Shown: positions 52,095 to 64,000 of the stretch, one piece after another
How the letters are laid out: every line of letters starts with the position of its first letter
How positions within the stretch are numbered: position 1 is the first letter of the stretch
Origin: Gracilaria vermiculophylla
Lineage: Eukaryota; Rhodophyta; Florideophyceae; Gracilariales; Gracilariaceae
Assembly (NCBI GenBank): GCA_019155205.2
Contig: JAHNZQ020000308.1
Location: 1,141,805 to 1,205,804 of the forward strand
Length of the DNA stretch: 64,000 bases
Reading direction: 5' to 3'
The notes under the pieces: model-generated
What the model saw: the letters and a program-made list of their open reading frames with translations, nothing else
Databases searched by the model: none
Told to the model about the DNA's origin: nothing
Program-made: the position numbers and the translations under genes

Positions 52095-54115
52095 GAGAGT
52101 GGAGGATCGTAGGCAAGTAGAATCGCCCGCGACCCCTTTGCAAAATGTCGACGTGGTGGTTGAAGAACCGCAGTTAGCATCGCAACCACCACCTGAGGAG
52201 CTGCAGGGACTGGAACATTAGAAGGCTATTTTTCTCTTGGAGTCCGTGGCCCAGCGCCTTACGGATTGACTCTCACAGCAGCTGGGCGAAAGAATTCCTG
52301 TAGGGGTTGAGGCACATTTCGCAGCGCGGCGCCACGCCCTTGTGAAGGAGTTTTGCAGCGTAGAGTGCTCACTGTGCTATGGATGCCTTGCTGAACGCAG
52401 GCCCTTTCGTTGAAGTGATCTTAGATATTATCCTTGCGAAGGTTCGATCCCAAACCGCGCAGCGGCTCCTCGCTGCAGTGTTTCGAAGGTATTCTTCCGT
52501 GCAGAAGAGATTTCCTCTATAAATACCTAGGATGGGCACGGGCAGAAAAGGACATGATATTGCCACCCCTTACGCAAGACAGGGAATGGATACTTCAGTG
52601 AGGAAACCGGAACACCTCAGAAATATTGCTATGACCCGTCCGGACTTGTCACTCTACAGAGGTCGCAAAGTATTTCACCCAAGGAGAGAAGGATAGGATA
52701 CTCCTCGGGTGAATGGCGATAGCAGAGGTATCCTGAGGCACCTAGAAAACCTAAAGAAAAGACGCCGAAAGAAACAGAGGGAAAAAAGAAGAAAGCGAGA
52801 CACCGATTCGGAGAGAAACTCAGACTCCGAATCCCAAAACAGCTCCAGCTCGGAGGACAGTGTACCTCCAAAGGAGAAAAGCAGAATGGTCAGAAAGGTC
52901 TTACCGCTTAACGACCTCTTCACCAAAGTGGTGGATTATGAAACCCACAGGTTGAATGATTTCTCTAAACGACTCACGAAGATAAAGGGGGGATGATGTA
53001 TATTCATATGAAAAAGCACTCCTTCTCAGATGAAGACACCGTCTCGGTGTCTAATGTTCTGACCCTCTTCCGTCCAGGATGTGAAATAAATGGTTTTGAC
53101 GAAGGTGCCGCTGTCTAGTGCTTTCCCTTCTACAGCAGAGGTCCAAGGCACTCGCTCGTGCAACCGCGCCTCACGAGGGAAAAGATAATTGTGGATGATT
53201 TTGGAACGGAGATATTGACGACGTACGCAAAGGTGGTGAACTTTCTCCTCAAATGGTACGCAACGGACGAGAAGAAAGCCCATGTGGACACTGAAGTCAC
53301 CTTCTATAGGGAGAAAACGGGGATGACTAAAACGGAGTTCCCACAGAAACTGTGGATGAAGGCCTAACGTTGCGGGAACGTGTACTGCGAACGGCGGCTT
53401 AAGTCGTTGTTTGTCGAGGAACTCCTTCCCTTGATCGGCGCCAGGGTACGTAATAACTTGACAGCACACCGGAAAACCACCCATACCACATTTCGTGCGG
53501 CCCTATGGGGATGCCCTCCGTGTTGCTCGACGCAGCCACGCTCCACTTTCGGATAAAGCTGAGCTCACCCTCTATAGGCATAACACTGGAATGACCGAAA
53601 TGGAGTTCTCGCAGAAGCTGTGGATGACGGCCTTACGATTTGTAAACGTGTACTCCGAACGGTGTTGAAGTCGTGGTTCATCGAGGGACTTCTTCTCTCG
53701 ATCCGCGCCAGGGTGCGTAATCATTTGACATCGCTCTCAAAGACCACGTATACGGAGCTAGCACATTTCGCGGAATCCTATACGGATACTTATAGTGCCG
53801 CTCGCCGCAGCCACGCTCTACTTTCAGACCAACCGAAGGCCTTCAGGAATCGTTGCGCATGCGCCTTGGCGTTGGACTCCAGCACCTCAAAGGAGGTCGA
53901 CGAGCTCATGCTCGAGAGAGACCAAAAGGCCCTTGCTCTCACTTACGCCTTATCTCAGTGTGCACCGTCTAAAACGAGGACACCCTCGTCTCCAACCTTG
54001 CCCGTCTCGACATGATCTTACAGGAGTGTTCGATTCGCGAACCCTCGGGGCTACCAATCGCCTTGCAGGATTTGGTCATCTCGAAAACCAGTACACTGCA
54101 CTAGTCTCATCTCAG
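52095..54115 (+). pseudogene. Element C gag, decayed, with internal duplication
   Basis: The A start codon is replaced (GTGGAG for ATGCAT). The basic tract (KKRRRKKQREKRRKRD) and the following Ser/Asp/Glu tract are intact at 52757-52870, then KVVDYETHRLND. The capsid-like part is split: WMKA-stop at 53367, then a second copy of the same block with KLWMTALRFVNV-like sequence and SIRARVRNHLTSLSKTTYTE (53620-54015). The C-terminus reads ALTYALSQCAPSKTRTPSSP, showing the Gln codon that became a stop in element A. Confidence 0.75.
53280..53830 (+). repeat. Tandem duplication inside element C gag, period about 268 bases
   Basis: The block from ACCTTCTATAGG...GGGATGACTAAAACGGAGTTC to GCCAGGGTACGTAATAACTTGACA recurs as CCCTCTATAGGCA...GGAATGACCGAAATGGAGTTC to GCCAGGGTGCGTAATCATTTGACA. 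The two units differ at many positions. Absent in element A. Confidence 0.75.
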
Positions 54116-57100
54116 CTATGAGGGCCGCCATCCTGACGAAAGGGGAGAAATATTTTCAGGAAGCAAAAAACACACCAATGGAGTGCAGAAGTTATCGAAC
54201 CGCATATCACGATGTCCGCTCCCCTCATGGAAACTACGGTTATCGCGTTCCAGTGAAAGTGCTGCCTGTTCCACTGGCACTTGCACCGACAGCTCAGGTG
54301 CTGGCATACATACCGGTTGCATCTCCGAAGAACACGGCGCATCCCAATGGGCAACGACAGCATCTGTCCCCTACTGGAATTCAGCTCCCGTCCAACCAGT
54401 AACACTCTCAGGGTCACGCATAAAGGCCCTGCGTGGCTCCTTACCGTCGAGACTCGGCTCCACGAAGGTTGCCTTTAGGAAAGGGGGAGAAACCATATGC
54501 ACGGTTGACGCAGAATCGGCGGGCCTTCCCATCCATTTGGACCCATTTGCCGCCTTTGAGGGATCCGTTTGCACGCACTGCCGTACGAAGTACAAAGGGT
54601 TTGCCTTTAGAGCATGTTCCACGCTCGCCTCCATAACGGTGCGCGTTATCCTCGACACCGGAGCTGGCCCGAATTTGGTGCACGCTGACGTGCTCCCGTG
54701 GTCTGCTCTCGGCTCCTCGAGGACTGGCAAGCTCCCAACGGTGCGCGATGTGTCGCGTCGAGCATTGAACATCCTCAGAGTATTACCCTTGCATCTTTGA
54801 TTGCGCTACTTACAGGTGAAAGTGAGGTTCTTAGTGGCAAACAACTTGGCAGCACAAAGCATATTGGGCACTTCCTTTGTGGATCTTTATGTGTTCGTGC
54901 AATATACCCACGCCTTCGTAAAGTGAAACTTCACTACGCTGCACCTGTACGTATCGTGTTCGCATCTCCGGGACCGGACGCCAACGAGCGTGACGTGGGA
55001 AACATTCGAACGGAGACGCAGTCGAATAAGCTCCGGGTGCTAAGGAGTACCGAAATACTCGCCAGGAGTCGGGCGGAAGTTTGGGGCACAACACTGGCTC
55101 GAGCCTTTCATTCCTACAGGATAGTCGACATCTGACGACAAAGCAGCACTCCATGATGGCGAGCGGCCATATTGAAATAATGCCGACTGCTCCCTACAGG
55201 GTCAAGCTTGCTAAACTGAAAGAGTTACCACCGCGGCTGCAAAAACGAACCGTCGTCGAAATGGCCTTACCCGTTCCTGCGGGAACGACCCACCTTCCTC
55301 GTATGAAAGACCTTGCGAAACGCGATGCAATTGCCGCCATGGAGACTACAGCGACATTAAAGACTTCAGAAGAAGAGAAGCCTGCCACCTGGCATGAGAG
55401 GCTCCAAATTGGCAAAACTTTCAAAGAGTATCGCAACAAGATGGTGGAGATGCTATCCGTCTTTGAGGGACATGTAGTCTAGTTGCCTGGGTTAGATTAG
55501 CTTGGCCAAGCACAGGATCCAGATCATACCTGATGCGAAACAGGTACACCAACTTCCAAGGAGGGCCGCACTACATGCGCGCGATTTTGAACGTAATAAA
55601 GTCCACTGGATGCTAGACAAGTGGGTTGTCAAGCCCTGAAATTCCAAATGGGTCTCTTCTGTGGTGTTTCCAAAGACGAAAGATGGCTAATTGAGGTTCT
55701 GCATTCAGTATAGACGCCTCAACGAGGTGACGGTACGTGATTTGTACCCGATATTAAGTATGGATGAATGTATTGACTGTTAAGGTGATGGGCTCGTTTT
55801 CTTTGCCATGGATGCAATCAATCGCTCCTGACATATTGAGATGTATGTCTCCGATAAGGATAAGACAACGTTCACCTCGCACTGTGGAATTTTCGGATTC
55901 CCAAGGATGCCATTTGGATTGAAGAATGCACCCGCTACGTGCCAATGAGCGATAGACATAATCCTGTCGAAGGTGAAGTGGCAGTACGCTCTGGTTTATA
56001 TTCAGGAGGGCCATTTATACTCACGCAGCGTGGAGGAGCACTGTATGCATTTGAAGCACGTGCTCCAACTTTTCAAGGATGCTGGACTCACCTTGAAGCT
56101 GCAGAAGTGTTTCTTTTTCAAGTCCTCGCTGGATAAACTGCGGCACGTTGCGCTCCCGGGCCGCCTACAGGTTTATATAAGAACTCAGGACGCCATAAAG
56201 GAAGCTCACCCTCCTAAAAATCAGACCGAGCCTCACTCCTTCCCAGGGATGTGTAGTGTTCTTCGGGTTTTTGTCCCGAATTTCTCCCGCATTGCTGCGC
56301 TCTTAAATACCCTCTCGGAGAAAAAAATCCAACGCAATTTGCGACCCTGACGCAATATGAGTTTGAAACTTTTAACACCTTGAAGAGGAGACTGATAGAG
56401 TCACCGATCTTGGTACTCTCGAAGCGATACGGCCAAGTGTTGCTGGATACAGACGCATGTAAATACAAGAATGGATGTGCCCTCCGATTGGAACAATTTA
56501 AAGATGGACATCAACCTCTAGGACAATGGAGTTGCAGCCTTTCACCTACGTAACCGAATAATTAGAGTTCAGAGCGCTAATTTCTAGCCATCATATGAGC
56601 GGTATTGCTTTTACGCACGTAGCTGCAAGGTGCGCGTTTCACATTGAAGACAGACCACGCACCATTTAATTGGATACTTTCATTGACAGATGCTTCTAGT
56701 CGCCTGAAGAGGTAGAGACTTCACCTCCTGGGGTTCGAATTTGACATCTACCACCGCCCTGGTGTATAACACAAGGCAGTGGACGCGCTGTTGCGAATCT
56801 CTAGCAAGGGAGAAGACTAAACACCTTGGGAGGACGCCTTTCCGTGTGTAGCCATCGAGGATGCCGACAGAAAAGAAGGACTCGATGAAGACTGCTCAAA
56901 GTCCTCTGAACCTAGATGCAGGTTTAGTGGCTCCCTGAGGTGATGGCCATTGTTGAGAAAGAGAAAAACGTTCTCCCCATCACCATAGCGGAGTTACTTC
57001 ATGAGCAGAGTACATATACGTACTGCAAGGATTGCCTCAACAGTGTAGGCCTTCTAACACAGTCAATCGATGTCGACCGAGATGGCGTATTTGTACGCCG

Positions 57101-58560
57101 CGCTTCTCTGGACGGAGCTCTCCAAAGTTGATCCCGACGAGTATACGGGGGAGCGTGCTGTCTCCATCGCGCTGTTCCCGCCTCGCCGGGCACCCCAGTG
57201 GATCGCGCATGTAATTCACCATGAAGATGGAGTTCTATTGGCCGAAAATGGGTAATGAAGCCTTTCAAACGCTGACGTATTGCCACTCTTGTACTGCCGC
57301 TAGGGGAAATATCCGTAGACACCGGACGCCGCTCACTCTGTTCCCGTCTTCAGGACCTATGGAGTTCGTGCCCATGGACATTTTGGGCTCTATTTCCAAG
57401 TCGGAGACAGAGTACCGAATTATCCTCGTGAGCACCGATAGAATTCCGAAGACCACGCGTGCCGTTACTCTCCGGAGCAACCCTGCAGCCGTAATTGCGG
57501 ACATGTTTTTGTAGAAATCGGTTTACCCGTATGGAATACTTTTGTATCTCCATACGGACAACGGACCCCAGTTTGTGGCAAACCTATTCAGCGCCATCTC
57601 TGGAATGCTGGGCGTGAAGCAGTTGTTTACCGCTGCATATCACGCCCAGACCAACAAACAGAGGGAAAATTTTAACGAAACCATCGCCTCAAGGTTGAAA
57701 CTCAACGTCGCGGACCACCATAAGGATTTGGACGCAGACATGGGCCCGCTCACGTATGAAAAAAGCTGTAGGTGTAGCGACCCACGGGGACTGCTTCTTT
57801 CAATCTGGTGCTCTCGCGCATCCCACGTAGTGCCGTCATTGAGGCACGCACCACAGCGCACGCGGCTGATGGGCCATGGGTATCAACAGCGGCTCAATCA
57901 AAACGCTCTCGCTTAAGGCGGTATGCAGACGCACTCTTCCTCGCAAAAGAGAGAATTAACGCATTGCAGATGAGATATGAACAGGATTTCGACTGGAAGG
58001 TGAAAGAAGGCCATCACCTGAAGAACGGCAACGCGTTTTTCCTCGAGAAATCTGTGAATACATTCGATGAACCACCGGATTTCACGCAAACGTTTGCGTC
58101 TAACACCCCCAGGCCTTACAAAGTCCCGAACATCTCTAGGGATACTGTAGTTATTTAGGTACACAGACTCCGAGACGTCGTCTCCCGTGATAATGTAACG
58201 AAAGCCCCGACGCTCAGACGTTCAGGAATGCCCCCCACCCCAGCTCAGGGATCACGCGCAGAAATTCGTCATCCGACCACCTTAGGAGCGACGACACCGC
58301 TGGATACTAAACATTTCGTCACACCTTTCAGTGAAGGATTAGTTAAAGCTCCAGATGCCATATTAACTCCTCAAGGTGATATCCTCTACGCGGTAGACCA
58401 GATCATCTCTCTAAGAAACATCCCTGCGCGGATACTGTACCGCGTCCGCTGTTACGGGTATACCTCAAAGACGGACACGGAAACACCTCCGGTACAAATT
58501 TCGAAGAACTTCATCAGAAGATGCAAAGCCAATCTGGAGCGGAAACACATCTCCGCATAG
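54116..58560 (+). pseudogene. Element C pol, decayed
   Basis: Zinc-finger-like linker start (KPVHCTSLISAM), protease ILDTGAGPNLVHADVLPW (about 54650), RT remnants (KWQYALVYIQEGHLYSRSVE at 55976, with the DD of YIDD lost), RNase H (LDTDACKYKNG at 56440; TDHAPFNWIL), integrase zinc part (YCHSCTAARGNIRRHR), first Asp (PMDILGSISKSETEYRIILV), second Asp (LHTDNGPQFVANLFSAISGM), third block NKQRENFNETIASRL with Glu kept, and the chromodomain end (ILYAVDQIISLRN, ILYRVRCYGYTSKTDTE). Several stops and shifts. Confidence 0.85.
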
Positions 58561-58830
58561 ACGTTTCCGTTTCAAAAAAGAGGAACGCGCCCCCAACCAG
58601 AGTTTTTTTTCGTCTCCGCAATCGGTCCCCCACCTAAAGTTCTCTTTTTCACCTCCCGGACGCCTTTCCTCGCATGTCGGACACTGGCGCCGCGGCTCTT
58701 TGCGTCGCTGGGCCTTCGAGCACGCCTCATTCACATTTAAGTTACCATTCAAGGAGCTTCTGCTCCAACTCATGGATCCTTCACTCCGCCGCTACCGTGA
58801 ACTAACTCCCATCGCCGGTGTTTCTTACGC

Positions 58831-60898
58831 CTACAGGTCACAAAACCGACTCGCATACTCCACGTCCAGGCGCGCTCTCGCCGTCTGCGCTTTGATCTCG
58901 AAGAACTCTGCCAAGCTGTACTTGATGGCAGCCATCAAGGCTCGATCCGCCCAGGCCTTATCGACCTCTAGGAACCTTTATCGAGCATTGTGCAAAGTCT
59001 CTGCATGACAAGTCGGAACAGGACGGCCCATCACCCGGCACGCCTGCATTAGCTCCTGGAAGGCAGTACCCAAAGTCGCAGAGGATAACCCGCCCGAGGA
59101 TGCGCCACAAGCGGCAACCTCCGTCGACGGAACAACAATCGCCAAGGAAGGAGGCGCAGACGGCGGACCGGCTGGGACAGGAGACTGTCGAGGTGATTTT
59201 GCATGCTCCACCGCGGAGGTTGGCAGGGATAGGGATGGAGTAGGCGACAGCGGAGCTGCTAGCGGTACGGGAACCGGAACGCTCCTCACTTGCGGCTGAA
59301 TAATCGGCACTGGGACGCTCGGCAGTCGTGGTTGCGCAACCGGGGCCAAAGAAGCGGGAACAGAAGTAATCCCATCCTCTTCAATAGAAGACAAGCCAGC
59401 AACCACCGCGGGTGGATCCAGAATGAAGGCAAGAGGCTGCATCCCGACCTCAGAAGACGCAGCGACGTCCTTTGACGAAGCCGTTACTGAAGAGGCGTGT
59501 GAGTCGCCGGACTCTCCATCATGGGATCATATTTGGGGACACGGAGCCGTAGCATCGGAGGAACCGGAGCAGGGGCAAGAAAGGGAGAGGCCAAAGATGC
59601 TCGCCCGTCATCTTCTCTATTGGGGCTCCTCACCATTGAAAAAAACTTGTCATCGCCATAGTCATACGATAAAAGCCCGGCGTATCGCTCCACGCCACCC
59701 GGAGGTTGTAATCCAGCAGCGTATTTGCCTTGGAGTTGCTCCACACGGTGCACTTGACCAGATTCTGAATTTTTAAGGAGCGCAAGACCTTGATATTTGA
59801 CACCGAAAAGGAGATCAAACATCAGGCAGGTGGCTGATTCGAAGAATCACAGTAGAGGCGACCGTCGTGACACCGAGTATAGGAAGTGAGTCCCTCGTTT
59901 GCTTCCTGGAGATAGACCACTAGGGTACCGACCGCGAATTCCGTCGAGGCGATCAACCTCACGAATCGCTTTAATAAGTCATGTAAATTCAGAAATTCGG
60001 ATGTGTGATACGCGACAGAAATGCGCTGTGCAACACAGAGGTGTGGGGATACTCAATGGTCCCTCCAAGAGACTTTCACATTGAGGAAATACTTCAAAAG
60101 TTGCCCGGAAGGCGTATCATGGAACTCCGTGCTGTGCCAACCGTATACGTAGCCAAAGGCGTTCCGCACTCGGGTCTCGTCCGCAAGGTGCGTCCCCCAA
60201 CGGTTACGGTTCAGCCAGTAGTGGTGGTCGCTATTGGGATCGAAGGGCAGCACTGCAAGGGCACAGCGCCCAGCAGCGATGCTTTTGAGCCGCTCCGCTT
60301 GCTGGTGTGCGCTGTCCTTGTAGAAGAGTAGTTGGAGTCAAGTTAGGATCATACGCTCTTGGGCACACCTGAGGTACGGAGTGTGGCAGTGCTCCACCGT
60401 GGTCGGAGCGTGTAAACCGTGCACCGGAGCGGGGAGCCATTAAGCGCGACAGGCGTCCACAAGGTTCCGCTTCTGGTTGTTCCAAGCAACGTCCGGTTCG
60501 GCGCGGAACCTCATCGCCTGAGTGTACTGTCCGAAATGGTGAATGTGGTACTCCACGAGGCACGGGAGACTGACGCGCATATCGTGGAAAGACACGAAGA
60601 CCTGCGTGACACGATGGTTGAAGTGTTCCCCTTGGCGGAATGGCGCACCGATGACGGTGTGATACACCTCAGTATGGGAGAGAGACGTAGAAGCCTGAAC
60701 TGGAGAAGTCATTTCGATTATGTACATAGTTGGCAGAATGACGATCGAATGTGTCGTAGCATCTGACGAGATTGACGGGACATCACTAGGAGAGCGACAC
60801 ACGGATCGATGACAGAACAGGGAGAAGACCGCGTCAAGATGCCATCGTGGAATGCGCGGAGAAGACGGAAAAGGAGCTGCGGGAGTATGCAGCATCAT
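58831..60898 (-). pseudogene. ORF3 of element C (convergent, near full length, decayed)
   Basis: Minus strand, stop 270 bases from the pol end. Blocks in order: SSDATTHS; MTSPVQASTS; EVYHTVIGAPFRQGEHFNHR; YHIHHFGQ; VAWNNQKRNLVDACRA; LPFDPNSDHHYWLNRNRWGT then LADETRVRNAFGYVYGWHST; SVSNIKVLRSLKIQNLVKCT then TLLDYNLRVAWSDTPGF; a Pro-rich stretch with VPVP repeats; and LGTAFQELMQACRVMGRP to EYASRFCDL. These align with element B ORF3 throughout and with element A ORF3 at the end. Confidence 0.65.
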
Positions 60899-61430
60899 GG
60901 AAAGGAGCGCGTTAATATCTAAGGGAGGCGGACGGAGTAGCAGGAGAGGAGATTATGAGATAAGACATTTCCAAGGGGGATGAACAAACAGACGCCACGA
61001 ATCCGGGCGTTCCCAAAAAGAGATCCTCAAAGGAACCGGAGAGTCGAGCGCCGTGAGGGAATCGGCGAACAGGCCAGACCGATCCACGCCCGGGCAGCAA
61101 ACGTAGAACGCTTGAAAGGTGCGGAAGACAATCGGGTTGCGCGGAAGATCTCATTACTGACTAGCGCTGTAGCCCAAGCGTGGTACGCGAAGAAGGAGCA
61201 GAAGAGGGTGGGGCAAGAACAGCTGGAATCCCAAAACCCCGCAAAGAATAAACGCGAAACCGCGGTGGATACGCCGCCTGGGAATGTGGAAGTACGGGGG
61301 AATGCCTAAAGAAGAGGATCTGTCACGTCGAGAGAGTCCGCTCTGACATCAACACCGATAGGAGCCGCTTAAGGATGGGGCTACGGAATGGTGCACCTCG
61401 GGGACATGGTGCGATTCAGAAACGGGGTTG
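60899..61430. other. Element C region between ORF3 start and 3' LTR
   Basis: Corresponds to the area between LTR and ORF3 in A and B and should hold the ORF3 promoter and the polypurine tract (CAGAAACGGGG just before the LTR). A basic 109-codon ORF on the gag-pol strand (60980-61309) has a weak counterpart in element A (13515-13213, minus), so a small sense-strand peptide is possible. Confidence 0.4.
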
Positions 61431-61983
61431 TGTAGTACAGTGGACCCCAAGGTGATATTGTGGTGTGGCTTGACAAAGAAATGTTTCTAAGGAGTAATCG
61501 TATTTTATTAACTGAGCCACGTGGTGCATAACGCGGTACACGGGCGCTAAAGTACCCTTGCGAAACGATAGAATATAGATTTATTTTAGTTAAATGGTGC
61601 AGGTAATTACTACAGTAGTGAGACGTGCCGAATCGGGCTCCCGGCGGGGTATTTAACATGTCGGTTGAGCTCCACCTCTGGAGAGGTAAACCAAGCAACT
61701 TTGATTCTACGTCTATTTTTACGGTTGGAGACTCTCGTCGAACCTCCGTAGGTTTGTAAACCACCGATACCCAGGTTGTCTCCTAGCAGAACCTGTAGGG
61801 GTATTGTGCGCCCAGTGAACCTCCCTCTCCGTCTGGTGTTTGCGGATCCTCTTTCTGAATTCTCCCGGTTCGTGACAGCGATTACCGGAGACCACCTTTA
61901 AGAACTGGCACATTTGGAGTCAACAAAAATTCCTATCGGGAGTTGTGCACTACCACCTCGAAAGGAGAACTGACGGTACCACA
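61431..61983 (+). repeat. 3' LTR of element C (553 bases)
   Basis: TGTAGTACAG to GGTACCACA, full length. Next to it is TCGGG, the target site in element B RT sequence. Confidence 0.9.
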
Positions 61984-63260
61984 TCGGGTACTAATCGCGT
62001 ACTCTCACCTCGTTAAAGCGTCTCTAGCCAATTCAAAACTTCAAGGAGCCATATTTCATCTTCGCAAACACCACCGGGGAGGTTCGTTTGGAATCGGATG
62101 GATCGGTAACCCTTTTATCTAGCATTCACAGGACCTCGTCGTTTTCGAAATCCCACGCATAAGGCCTGGCCAGCCTTCGGAGTTGGTGTACCGGTTTCGC
62201 CTCAGGTTTGAGCTGGAACTGGTAATTGGCCAGGCGGACCTGTTTCAGGCGATCGGAATACATGTTCTCCATGGCGGATAGCATGTCAACTATCCTATAG
62301 CGATACTCTTTAAACTTCTCACCCATTTTGATCTTTTCCTTGTAAGTGGCAGGCCTCTCTTCGTCTGGAATCGTCGATGCCGCTTCGGCTTCCATGTTGG
62401 CCACTGCATTGCGTTTAGCAAGGTTTTCTATATGCGGAAGATCAGGCAGTCCTGCTGCCGCGGGTAATGCCAATCCAACGACATATCCTTTTTGAAGCCG
62501 TAGAGGCGACTCCTTCATGTTAGCAAGAACAACCCTGAAGGGAATAGTCGGCACTATTTACATAACGTCATTTGCAATCATGGAGTGCTGCTTCGTTTTC
62601 AGATGCGGACCCACCTGTAAGAATGAAAGGCCGGATGCGGAAGTCTGCACCCAAACTTCGGCCTGACGCCTCGCGGGTATTTCAATGCTCTTCACCACCC
62701 TGAGCTTATTCCACTGTGTCTCCTTTGGAATATTAACCAGTTGATGTGCATTGGTGGGCAGTCCTGGAGATGCGGACACCACAACTACAGGAGCGGGATC
62801 GTGAAACGTATCCTTCCGCAGGCGTGTGTATACTGCACGAATATACCAATCCACAAAGGAAGTGCTCAATATAAATTGTGCTGCCATGTTGGTCGCCACG
62901 AGGAACCACACTCTCACCGTAAGGAGCCCAACCGGAGATACAAATGTAATGCTCCGAGGATGCTCAAAGCTTGACACGACACGTCTCTCACCGTAGGAAG
63001 CTTGCCAGTCCTCCAGAAGCCGACAACAGACCTACGAAGAACGTCGGCATTTACCGAGTATGGGCCAGAACGGGTGTGGAGGATACCGCGCACCGTTATG
63101 GAGGCGAGTGAGGATCATTCTAAAGGGACAAAAACCTTACAGTTCTCACGACAGAGTTTGCGGACAGACTCCTCAAAGGCGTCGGAGGGGTCAAAACGAT
63201 TGAAGGCTCCGCCGAATCTACATCGACTGCGTAGATGGCTTCTTCCCCCTTCTTAGAGGC
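61984..63260 (-). pseudogene. Element B pol, 5' part (protease to RT start)
   Basis: Continues 51242 across the nested element. 62126-62554 matches the linker and RT approach of element A (FRVVLANMKESPLRLQKGYV, KPVHQLRRLARPYAWDF). 62558-62977 matches the protease C-terminal part (VRVWFLVATNMAAQFILSTS, NKLRVVKSIEIPARRQAEVW). The protease site is changed from LDTGAG to LHTRSG near 63075. Confidence 0.82.
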
Positions 63261-63268
63261 AACCTCTG

Positions 63269-64000
63269 TTGGGCCGAGGCTGGACGGTAAGGAGCCACGC
63301 GGAAGCTCTCCGCGTGAACCTTAAGATTTTCCTGGTTAGAATGGATCGCAGTTCCAGTGGGAGGCTTCTGCAGCAGTTGCGCATAGGGATGCGACGTGTT
63401 CTCTTGAGGTACAACCGGTCTGAGTACTGGCCCGTGCACTGGTGGCGCACGTGCGAGTGGAATAGGGTGCACTCGATGTGGAACGCGGTAGTGGATGTTT
63501 CCTTAACGGAAGCGGATATCGTGATCCGCAGCTGGAGAAATTCTGCTCTCCGTTGACGTGTCCTTAAGGTCCTGGAAAATTTTCTCCTGTTTCTGCACGA
63601 TGGCGGCCCCCATTGGCAGGCTGAGAGTAGTACAGTGTACGGGCCCTCGAGACAAGTAAATCCTGCAAGGAGGTGGGTGTCCTCTAGGGTTTGCGATTCG
63701 GACACTCCCATAGGATCTTGCCAAGGCGTCCGAGGTAGAAGACGAGGGTGTCCTTTTCATAGACGGTGCTACCTGAGATGAGGCATATTTGAAAGGAAAG
63801 ACCTCTTGCTCTCCCTCGAGCATAAGATCGTAGACCACCCCTGAGGTGCGGGAGTCCAACGTCAGAACGGATGTGTCGGTAATAGCAACACGTTTGCTCT
63901 CAGTAAAGGACACCGGTCCAATACCTGTTCGCAGGAACGGCGAGCAAGAGAACAGTGCGGGCTTTGACACAGGTCAGAAGCTTTAGCAGTAGTTTTACTG
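63269..64000 (-). pseudogene. Element B gag C-terminus and junction, runs off the right edge
   Basis: From 63970 down, one frame reads gag end (KYASSQVAPSMKRTPSS) straight into the zinc-finger-like RGHPPPCRIYLSRGPVHC and the following linker (AAIVQKQEKIFQDLKDTSTE), with one Cys replaced by Tyr. This is the only copy in the window where gag and this block are in the same frame. Confidence 0.72.

Larger units (their letters stand above)
51246..61983 (+). mobile_element. Family-1 element C, nested in element B
   Basis: 10.7 kb, opposite orientation to A and B: 5' LTR 51246-51780, leader ORF, gag 52095-54115, pol 54116-58560, convergent ORF3 60898-58831 (minus), 3' LTR 61431-61983. All internal parts of A are present in the same order, so it is a complete but dead copy. 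The first 8 bases of the 5' LTR, its last about 10 bases, and the left target duplication have been deleted; the right flank TCGGG is the expected target site. C must be younger than B, yet it is also heavily mutated. Confidence 0.9.
45178..64000 (-). mobile_element. Family-1 element B, split by nested element C
   Basis: 3' LTR 45178-45670, convergent ORF3 46090-48164, pol 3' part 48435-51242, then element C, then the rest of pol 61984-63260 and gag running off the right edge. Proof of nesting: the left piece ends in RT at CCCATACGTGGTA and the right piece starts TCGGGTACTAATCGCG; joined, they follow element A (CCGGGGTATCGGGTACGAGTC at about 17622-17642) without gap or overlap. B is heavily decayed. 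Its protease motif LDTGAG has become LHTRSG. Confidence 0.88.

Noticed and set aside
1..64000. CRISPR arrays, operons, bacterial ribosome sites, rRNA genes
   Set aside because: No regularly spaced short repeats with unique spacers and no prokaryotic gene layout or rRNA stretches were seen; the window is eukaryotic nuclear DNA.

Overview
ORGANISM. This is eukaryotic nuclear DNA. Compact genes with few or no introns sit in a 12 kb island at the left end. About 50 kb of layered, mostly decayed transposable elements follows. The gene content is a TPS/TPP-type trehalose-phosphate synthase with no intron in the coding region, small secreted proteins, and an ionotropic-glutamate-receptor-like membrane protein with one 98-base intron. 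With the density of LTR elements, this fits a multicellular red alga of the Chondrus type. That assignment is inference from style and content; no sequence was compared outside the window. LAYOUT. 1-657: 5' part of a secreted-protein gene that runs off the left edge (minus). 2329-5121: trehalose-6-phosphate synthase with a phosphatase-like tail (plus). 6200-6745: small secreted protein (minus). 9633-11248: iGluR-like channel or receptor (minus, one intron). 12214-12827: Tc1/mariner transposase relic cut by an LTR. 12967-21940: chromovirus-type Ty3/gypsy element A (minus), with a 100-N assembly gap and part of a TRIM inside. 21941-22390: unclassified repeat R2. 25160-27976: piggyBac-type transposase relic with unusual palindromes around it. 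29284-35600: a second, older gypsy lineage (F2, plus), split by a complete 309-base TRIM and by an R2 copy that itself holds a family-1 solo LTR and telomere-like repeats. 37444-37999: another solo LTR. 39299-44389: relics of further gypsy elements and one unrecognised decayed ORF. 45178-64000: family-1 element B (minus), interrupted by a complete but decayed family-1 element C (51246-61983, plus). ELEMENT FAMILY 1. The same layout is seen three times: LTR (about 553 bases, ends TGTRGTAC/GTACYACA), a short conserved leader ORF, gag with an Arg/Lys-rich tract followed by a Ser/Asp/Glu tract, protease, RT, RNase H, integrase, chromodomain, and then a convergently oriented extra gene (ORF3) between pol and the 3' LTR. 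ORF3 keeps protein similarity in all three copies and matches no family I know. It is the best candidate here for something undescribed. The other notable element is the TRIM. It has identical-length 79-base LTRs, a copia-like half-tRNA primer site, a polypurine tract and a perfect 5-base target duplication.
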